Below, piece by piece: positions 58,968 through 64,000 of a stretch of DNA of 64,000 bases. How positions within the stretch are numbered: position 1 is the stretch's first letter; each line of letters begins with the position of its first letter. The position numbers were made by a program, and so were the translations under genes. The stretch covers positions 1 to 64,000 of the forward strand of contig NZ_JASNFN010000014.1 in the NCBI RefSeq assembly GCF_030731085.1, given 5' to 3'. The DNA comes from Blastococcus carthaginiensis (lineage in GTDB: Bacteria; Actinomycetota; Actinomycetes; Mycobacteriales; Geodermatophilaceae). Below the pieces are notes generated by a model that saw nothing but the letters and a program-made list of their open reading frames with translations, was not told the origin of the DNA and searched no databases.

Positions 58968-60045
58968 GTGACCACTCACCTGCACGTGCCACTCGCCGTC
59001 GACGAACCCGCCCGGCGGCGCCTCGGCATCTTCACCACCGCCGACCTCGCCGGTCGCGGCGTGACCGAGCGCGAAGTCCGGTCGGCAACCCGCACGGGCG
59101 CGTGGGTGCGACTGCGCACCGGCGTCTTCGTCAGCGCCATGGACCTGGCCGAGGTCGAACGCTCCGATCGCCGCCCGGGTCTGGATGCACTGGCCGTCAT
59201 GGCCGCCCTGGCCCGTCCGTCCGCCGTCCTCAGCCGGGACAGCGCGGCCTGGGTGTGGGGGCTCCCCCGCCCGCGTGCCGCCGCTCCGGCCGGCGTGCAC
59301 CTGACCGATCCGCACCACTGGCGCCGGGGGCGTGGCTGGGTGATGACCCGTGCCGCGCTGCCCCACGACGAGGTCACCGTCCGCGGCGCCTACCCGGTGA
59401 CGACGGCGGCGCGCACGCTGGTCGACGTCGCCCGGACATGGCCGGAGGTCCACGCCGTCGCGGGCCGTCGACGCCGCCCTGCTGCGCGGCCTGACGGCCC
59501 GCGACGAGGTGCGCCGCGTCATCGACCGGCAGGTGAACGTGCCGGGGATCCCACGTGCGGTCCGCGCACTGCACCTCGCCGACGGCCGGGCCGAGTCGTG
59601 GCTGGAGACCTGCGGGCGGCTGACGTTCGCCGCGCTCGGGCTACCGCCCTTCGTCCCGCAGGTGGAGCTGTGGGTCGGAGGAACGCTGCTCAAGGTGGTC
59701 GACGGCTGGTACCCGGAGGCCGCGCTGGCGATCGAGTTCGACGGGCGGGTCAAGTACCGGCGTCCGCGGTTCGGCCGCACCCCGGAGGAGGAGCTGTGGG
59801 AGGAGAAGCGTCGTGAGGACCTGCTCCGGGCGGCGGGGGTCCGGTTCCTCCGGGTCGCGTACGAGGACCTCGCCGGGCGGCGCCGGGTCCTGGATCGGTC
59901 TGCACGGCGACTTCTCGCCACACCCGGCCCCGAGATGTCCGACGTCCGGGCGGTACCGCGGCCCGACGGCTGCTCACGGGATGACGAGGCCGGGGACGAC
60001 GGATGGCTCGCCCGGGTCGACGACGGCGTCGGCCGACCGGGTTGA
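58968..60045 (+). pseudogene. Frameshifted AbiEi-like/DUF559 endonuclease-fold protein
   Basis: From GTG 58968 the frame reads RLGIFTTADLAGRGVTEREVRSATRTGAWVRLRTGVFV, an AbiEi-antitoxin-like winged helix, then DALAVMAALARPSAVLSRDSAAWVWGL. At GGG 59462-59464 one extra base changes the frame; deleting a G joins VHAVA to AVDAALLRGLTARDEVRRV and gives a 358-residue protein whose end is ALAIEFDGRVKY and LRAAGVRFLRVAYEDL, a Vsr/DUF559-type nuclease fold. Such genes are multicopy in related actinobacteria. A single-base error in the sequence is as likely as a real mutation. Confidence 0.78.
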
Positions 60046-60086
60046 GCCGCGCCGGCGCTTCCTGAGCCACGTTGTGGCCCGGCGTA

Positions 60087-60127
60087 CCGGTCGGCCGTGC
60101 GGGTCAACCTCGCGCACAGCCGACCGG
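60087..60127. terminator. Hairpin between convergent genes
   Basis: CCGGTCGGC (60087-60095) pairs with GCCGACCGG (60119-60127), continued inward by GTGCG/CGCAC after single-base bulges. It lies between the ends of the DUF559-type gene and the aldehyde dehydrogenase gene and can serve both. Confidence 0.65.
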
Positions 60128-60146
60128 CGTCTGGGTGACGAGCCGA

Positions 60147-61598
60147 TCAGAACGGGTAGACGCGCGGCTCCACCTGCATGCTGATCCAGCGGAGCTCGGA
60201 GAAGGCGTCGATGCCGGCGAGCCCGCCGAACCGGCCGTATCCGCTGTCCTTCACCCCGCCGAAGGGCATCTGCGCCTCATCGTGCACGGTCGGCGCGTTG
60301 ATGTGGCAGATGCCGGACTCGATCCGCCGGGCGACCTGGAAGCCGCGGGCGGCGTCCCGCGTGAAGACCGCCGCCGAGAGCCCGTACGCGCTGTCGTTGG
60401 CCGCGGCCACCGCCTCGTCCTCGCTGCTCACCCGGGTGACGGTCACGGCCGGGCCGAAGATCTCCTCGTGGAAGATCTCCATCTCCGGCGTGACGTGGTC
60501 GAGCACCACCCCGGGCATTATCGTGCCATCGGGCTCCCCCGTGGTCAGCACCTTCGCCCCCTTGGCGACGGCGTCGTCCACCAGGCGCTGGATGTGCTCG
60601 ACCGTGCTCCGGCCGATGACCGAGCCGAGCACGACGTCCTCGGCGCGCGGGTCGCCGCACGGCAGGGACTCCACCCGGGCGACGAGCTTCGCGACGAACT
60701 CGTCGGCGATCGACTCGTGGACGACGATCTTGTCGGTCGACATGCAGACGTGGCCCTGGTTGACGAAGCCGCCGAAGGTCGCGCCCTGCACCGCGGCGTC
60801 GATGTCGGCGTCGGCCAGGACCAGCAGCGGGTTCTTGCCGCCGAGCTCCAGCACGGCCGGCACCAGGTGGCGCGCGCAGACCTCGCCGATGATGCGGCCG
60901 ACCCGCGTCGAGCCGGTGAAGTTGAGCCGGCGCACGGCCGGGTGGGCCACCATCGCCTCGGTCACCTCCGCGGCGTCGTCGGGGGCCACGGTGATGACGT
61001 TGACGACGCCCTCGCCCAGGCCGGCCTCGGCGAGGACCTCCCCGAGCAGCGCGTGCGTCCCCGGGGAGAGCTCCGAGCACTTGAGGACGACGGTGTTGCC
61101 GGCCGCCAGGGGAAAGGCGACGGCCCGGGTCGACAGGATGACCGGGGCGTTCCACGGCGCGATGCCGACGACGACGCCTGCCGGCTGGCGGATGCCCATG
61201 CTCAGGCTGCCCGGGACGTCGGACGGGATGACCTGCCCGCCCACGTGGGTGGTGAGACCGGCCGCCTCGCGCAGGATGCCGGCCGCGAGGTGGACGTTGA
61301 AGTGGCCCCAGCCGGCGGTGGCGCCGCACTCGGCGGCCATGCGCTCGATGAACCGGTCGGTGTTCGCCTCGAGCAGGTCGGCGGCCTTCAGCAGCAGCCG
61401 CCGCCGCTCCCCCGGCGTCGTGGCGGCCCACGTGCCGAACGCCGCCGCTGCGGCCTCGACGGCGGCGAGGGCATCGGGGACGCCGGCCGCCGGGCTGCGG
61501 GTGACGACCTCGCCGCTGACGGGGTTGGCGCGGTCGAACGTCCGGCCGTCGGCGGCGGGCAGGGTCTCGCTGCCGATGAGCAGGCTGGTCTCGAGCAC
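60147..61598 (-). CDS. Aromatic-type aldehyde dehydrogenase
   Basis: A 483-residue NAD(P)-dependent aldehyde dehydrogenase. It shows the vanillin/salicylaldehyde dehydrogenase style: CGATAGWGHFNVHLAAGILREAAGLTTHVGG, IAPWNAPVILSTRAVAFPLAAGNTVVLKCSE, general base in VLELGGKNPLLV, catalytic Cys in FVNQGHVCMSTDKIVV, and HDEAQMPFGGVKDSGYGRFGG near the end. GTG start with GAGGAG 9 nt upstream. Substrate class is inferred from these segments. It lies 92 bp downstream of a sugar-type ABC ATPase gene read in the same direction and may share its operon. Confidence 0.83.
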   Translation of the reverse strand: MLETSLLIGSETLPAADGRTFDRANPVSGEVVTRSPAAGVPDALAAVEAAAAAFGTWAATTPGERRRLLLKAADLLEANTDRFIERMAAECGATAGWGHFNVHLAAGILREAAGLTTHVGGQVIPSDVPGSLSMGIRQPAGVVVGIAPWNAPVILSTRAVAFPLAAGNTVVLKCSELSPGTHALLGEVLAEAGLGEGVVNVITVAPDDAAEVTEAMVAHPAVRRLNFTGSTRVGRIIGEVCARHLVPAVLELGGKNPLLVLADADIDAAVQGATFGGFVNQGHVCMSTDKIVVHESIADEFVAKLVARVESLPCGDPRAEDVVLGSVIGRSTVEHIQRLVDDAVAKGAKVLTTGEPDGTIMPGVVLDHVTPEMEIFHEEIFGPAVTVTRVSSEDEAVAAANDSAYGLSAAVFTRDAARGFQVARRIESGICHINAPTVHDEAQMPFGGVKDSGYGRFGGLAGIDAFSELRWISMQVEPRVYPF

Positions 61599-61690
61599 GG
61601 GGAGAACTCCTCGGAGTGATCGGGGTGAGGGGATGAGGGCGGGCACCGACGATCGTCCGTCGGCGGGTGGCCCGGCGCGCGGGCGTCCGG

Positions 61691-63220
61691 TCAGGCGGCC
61701 GGCACCGCGCCGGTGTTCATGGCCGCGAGGATGTCGTGCTGGCGCAGGCTGCCGCCCGACAGCTCGGCGGCCAGCCGGCCGTGGTGCAGCACCAGCACCC
61801 GGTCGCAGAGGGACACGAGCTCGTCGAGGTCGGTGGAGCACAGGAGGACGACGGCGCCCGCGTCGGCCACCGACCGCACGAGGCCGTGCATCTCGGCCTT
61901 GGCCCCGATGTCGACGCCGCGGGTCGGGTCGTCGAGCAGCAGGACGGTGGGCTCGGTCTGCAGCCACTTGGCCAGCACGACCTTCTGCTGGTTGCCTCCG
62001 GACAGCAGCCCGGCGCTCTTCTCCAGCGACGAGGTCCGCAGGTTCAGCCGGCGGGCGTGCTCGCCGGCCCGCTCGCGCAGGACCCGCTTGCGGATGCGCA
62101 GGCCGTCGCGGGCGAGCGCCACGGTCCGCACCTGGGCGGCGTTCTCCCAGATCGGCTTGTCCAGCATGAGGCCCAGCCGCCGGCGGTCGCCGGTCACCAG
62201 GGCCACGCCCCGGCCGATGGCGGCCCGCAACCCGCGGGGAGCCGGCCTCCCGTCGGGCAGGAGCACCCGGCCCGACGTCGGCTGCCGCAGCCCGGCGACC
62301 AGTTCGAGCACCGTCTGGTGGCCCGCGCCGGCCACCCCGGCCAGGCCCACGACCTCGCCCGGGGCAGCGGTCAGCGAGACCTCGGCGAGCCGCTCCTCGA
62401 ACGACACCGCCTCCAGCCGGACGGGTGCGCCCCGACCCGGGGCGACGGTGCCGGACAGGTCGACCGTGGCGTGCAGCCGGTGCTCGGAGAGCTCCGCGTG
62501 CCGCTCCCCCAGCATCGCCTCGACGATGCCGGGGATGGTCAGCCCGGACCGGGGCGCCGCATCGAGCACCGTCCTGCCGTCACGCAGCACGGTGATCTCG
62601 TCGCAGAGCTGCATGACCTCCTCGAGGATGTGCGAGACGAAGACGACCGCGACCTGCCGGTCCCGCAGCACGCGCAGGATGTCCAGGAGCACCTCGGCCG
62701 TCTTCGCGTCGAGCGCCGACGTCGGCTCGTCGAGGATCAGCACCCGCGGCTCGGTGATCAGCGCCTTGGCCACCTCGAGCAGCTGGCGCTGGGCCAGCGA
62801 CAGGCTGCCCACCTGCTCGCGCAGGGAGACGTGCAGGCCCAGCTGGTCGAGGATCGGCCGGGCCCGGGCGGCCATCCGCCGCCGGTCGACGAACGGGCCG
62901 CGGCGCGGTTCCCGCATGGGGAACAGGTTGCTCAGCACGTCGAGGTCCGGGAAGAGGCTGAGCTCCTGGGAGACGACCGCCACCCCGTGCCGCGCCGCGT
63001 CCGCCGTGTCGGAGAAGGAGACGTCGGACCCCTCGAGGCGCAGCACGCCGGCATCGGGCCGCACCGCACCGGTGATGATCTTCACCAGCGTGGACTTCCC
63101 GGCGCCGTTCTCCCCGAGCAACGCGTGGACCGATCCGGGCCGCACCCGGAGCCCCGCGTCGGCCAGGGCGGTGACACCGCCGTAGGTCTTGCGCACGTGC
63201 TGCGCCTCGAGGGCGTACAT
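61691..63220 (-). CDS. Sugar-type (RbsA-like) ABC ATPase, duplicated
   Basis: A 509-residue ATPase with two nucleotide-binding halves. The first has Walker A GENGAGKST, a degenerate signature SLSLAQRQLLEVAKAL and Walker B VLILDEPTSALD. The second has a poor Walker A (GVAGAGHQT), an intact LSGGNQQKVVLAKWL signature and VLLLDDPTRGVD. This asymmetry is normal for RbsA/XylG/MglA. ATG shares its A with the stop of the binding-protein gene (TGATG). No permease is visible in the window; it may be upstream beyond 64000 or downstream elsewhere. Confidence 0.9.
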   Translation of the reverse strand: MYALEAQHVRKTYGGVTALADAGLRVRPGSVHALLGENGAGKSTLVKIITGAVRPDAGVLRLEGSDVSFSDTADAARHGVAVVSQELSLFPDLDVLSNLFPMREPRRGPFVDRRRMAARARPILDQLGLHVSLREQVGSLSLAQRQLLEVAKALITEPRVLILDEPTSALDAKTAEVLLDILRVLRDRQVAVVFVSHILEEVMQLCDEITVLRDGRTVLDAAPRSGLTIPGIVEAMLGERHAELSEHRLHATVDLSGTVAPGRGAPVRLEAVSFEERLAEVSLTAAPGEVVGLAGVAGAGHQTVLELVAGLRQPTSGRVLLPDGRPAPRGLRAAIGRGVALVTGDRRRLGLMLDKPIWENAAQVRTVALARDGLRIRKRVLRERAGEHARRLNLRTSSLEKSAGLLSGGNQQKVVLAKWLQTEPTVLLLDDPTRGVDIGAKAEMHGLVRSVADAGAVVLLCSTDLDELVSLCDRVLVLHHGRLAAELSGGSLRQHDILAAMNTGAVPAA

Positions 63221-64000
63221 CAGCCCTCCAGGGGGGTGATGTAGTCGTCCATGTTGGCGAACTGCTCCTCGGCGACGTCCTCGAACCAGGCCGCGCGGGA
63301 CTCCTCGCTCTGCTGCCGCTCGATGATCTCGTCGACGTTCTCCTGGGTCACGAGCAGCTGGCCGGGGTTCCACCAGCCGGTGGGCAGCTCCTCGCCGTCC
63401 TGGGCGTTCATGGCCAGCAGGCGCAGCGCGATGTAGCCCTTCAGCCAGTGCTCCGGCGACGCGATGGCCATCAGATGGCCGTTCTTCAAGCCCTCCAGCG
63501 CAGCGGGGTCGAGGTCCGCGGCACCGGCGAGGAAGTCCCGTCCGGTGCTCTCGTTGAGGCGGGCCAGGGACACCGAGTCCTGCGCGCCGGCGCCGAGGTA
63601 GGCGATGGCGTCGGGGTGGGCCTTGAGGATGTTGTTCCAGGCGTTGAAGTTCTCGGTGGGCTCGTTGGCCGTGGCCAGCGGGCCGACGATCTCCAGGTCG
63701 GGGCGCTCCTCCGCGATCGCATCCGCGATGCCCTTGAGCCGCTGCTCGATGACCGGCAGACCCGGGATGGCGTTGCCGAGGACGACCTTGCCGCCCTGCT
63801 GGCCACCGTCGAGCCGGCGGACCAGCTCCTCGCCCAGGATGCGGCCGACGGCCTCGTTGTCGTTGCCGACGAACAGCTCGACGCCGCTGCCCTCCGGCGG
63901 CCGGGTGTCGATCGACACGATGGGGATGCCGCTGCTGGTGGCCTGCTCGAGCGGGCGGGTGAACAGGTCGGGCGTGAGCGTCTCGAAGGCGATGCCGTCG
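63220..64000 (-). CDS. Sugar-type ABC substrate-binding protein (5' end outside window)
   Basis: The C-terminal 260 residues of a periplasmic-binding-protein-1 (RbsB-like) protein; the frame is open to the window edge, so start and signal peptide are missing. Visible are FTRPLEQATSSGIPIVSIDTRPP, VGNDNEAVGRILGEELVRRL, EQRLKGIADAIAEERPDLEIVG and NAWNNILKAHPDAIAYLGAGAQDSVSLARL, the hinge and ligand-cleft strands. It is coupled to the RbsA-like ATPase. Ligand unknown. Confidence 0.88.
   Translation of the reverse strand, partial: DGIAFETLTPDLFTRPLEQATSSGIPIVSIDTRPPEGSGVELFVGNDNEAVGRILGEELVRRLDGGQQGGKVVLGNAIPGLPVIEQRLKGIADAIAEERPDLEIVGPLATANEPTENFNAWNNILKAHPDAIAYLGAGAQDSVSLARLNESTGRDFLAGAADLDPAALEGLKNGHLMAIASPEHWLKGYIALRLLAMNAQDGEELPTGWWNPGQLLVTQENVDEIIERQQSEESRAAWFEDVAEEQFANMDDYITPLEG

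Noticed and set aside
1..64000. CRISPR arrays, rRNA genes, prophage modules, replication origin
   Set aside because: No regularly spaced repeat-spacer series, no rRNA-like sequence, no structural phage genes and no DnaA-box cluster were seen.

Overview
This is a very GC-rich actinobacterial chromosome segment. GTG starts are frequent, almost every gene chain shows 4-nt ATGA/GTGA stop-start overlaps, several starts lie 6-8 nt behind a -10 hexamer (leaderless-type), and there are ANTAR, SpoIIE-phosphatase and PucR regulators. The mix fits a soil actinobacterium, most likely Geodermatophilaceae (Blastococcus/Geodermatophilus/Modestobacter). That placement is inference from gene style, not a search.

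Layout. 0-11 kb: a frameshifted exported CHRD protein; a disulfide-reductase-like flavoprotein; then a ynj-type cluster (YnjF-like CDP-alcohol phosphatidyltransferase divergent from a YnjB-type lipoprotein, two permeases and an ATPase); a cupin; a radical SAM protein; and a phytoene-dehydrogenase-like oxidase. 11-18 kb: a VKOR-like membrane protein behind a truncated SDR remnant, a PAS/GAF/SpoIIE phosphatase translationally coupled to an acyl-CoA dehydrogenase, a GAF-ANTAR regulator, an MscS channel and a decayed CoA-transferase beta subunit. 18.6-23 kb: a MarR regulator divergent from SDR, amidohydrolase, CoA ligase and MaoC hydratase, the gene set of the CoA-dependent, non-oxidative p-hydroxycinnamate side-chain pathway (cou/phd). 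23-27 kb: a chemoreceptor and an MFS exporter with its TetR.

27-47.5 kb is a catabolic region. A hotdog lyase of the beta-alanyl/3-aminobutyryl-CoA ammonia-lyase family is coupled to an NDP-forming acyl-CoA synthetase, divergent from an AcuI-type acrylyl-CoA reductase and a YtcJ-type amidohydrolase. Then come an aminoaldehyde dehydrogenase, a cupin, a TetR with a perfect 21-bp operator, a PucR regulator, and a likely eight-gene operon (dipeptide-type ABC transporter, FAD amine oxidase, CocE-type hydrolase, DUF3237), followed by an amidase. Together these can be read as amine/amide catabolism through beta-alanine, acrylyl-CoA and propionyl-CoA.

47.5-49.4 kb is a scar of mobile DNA next to tRNA-Asn: a carboxymuconolactone-decarboxylase remnant, a tyrosine-integrase remnant and an intact IS5-family element whose transposase stop codon lies in the flanking target DNA. 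49.5-59 kb is mostly core: a small conserved protein, dnaG primase interrupted by a 315-residue LAGLIDADG intein inside its zinc-binding motif, a YdcF-like protein, pyruvate phosphate dikinase and dusB, then a frameshifted AbiEi/DUF559-type gene. 60-64 kb: an aromatic-type aldehyde dehydrogenase and a sugar-type ABC transporter (ATPase plus truncated binding protein) running off the end.
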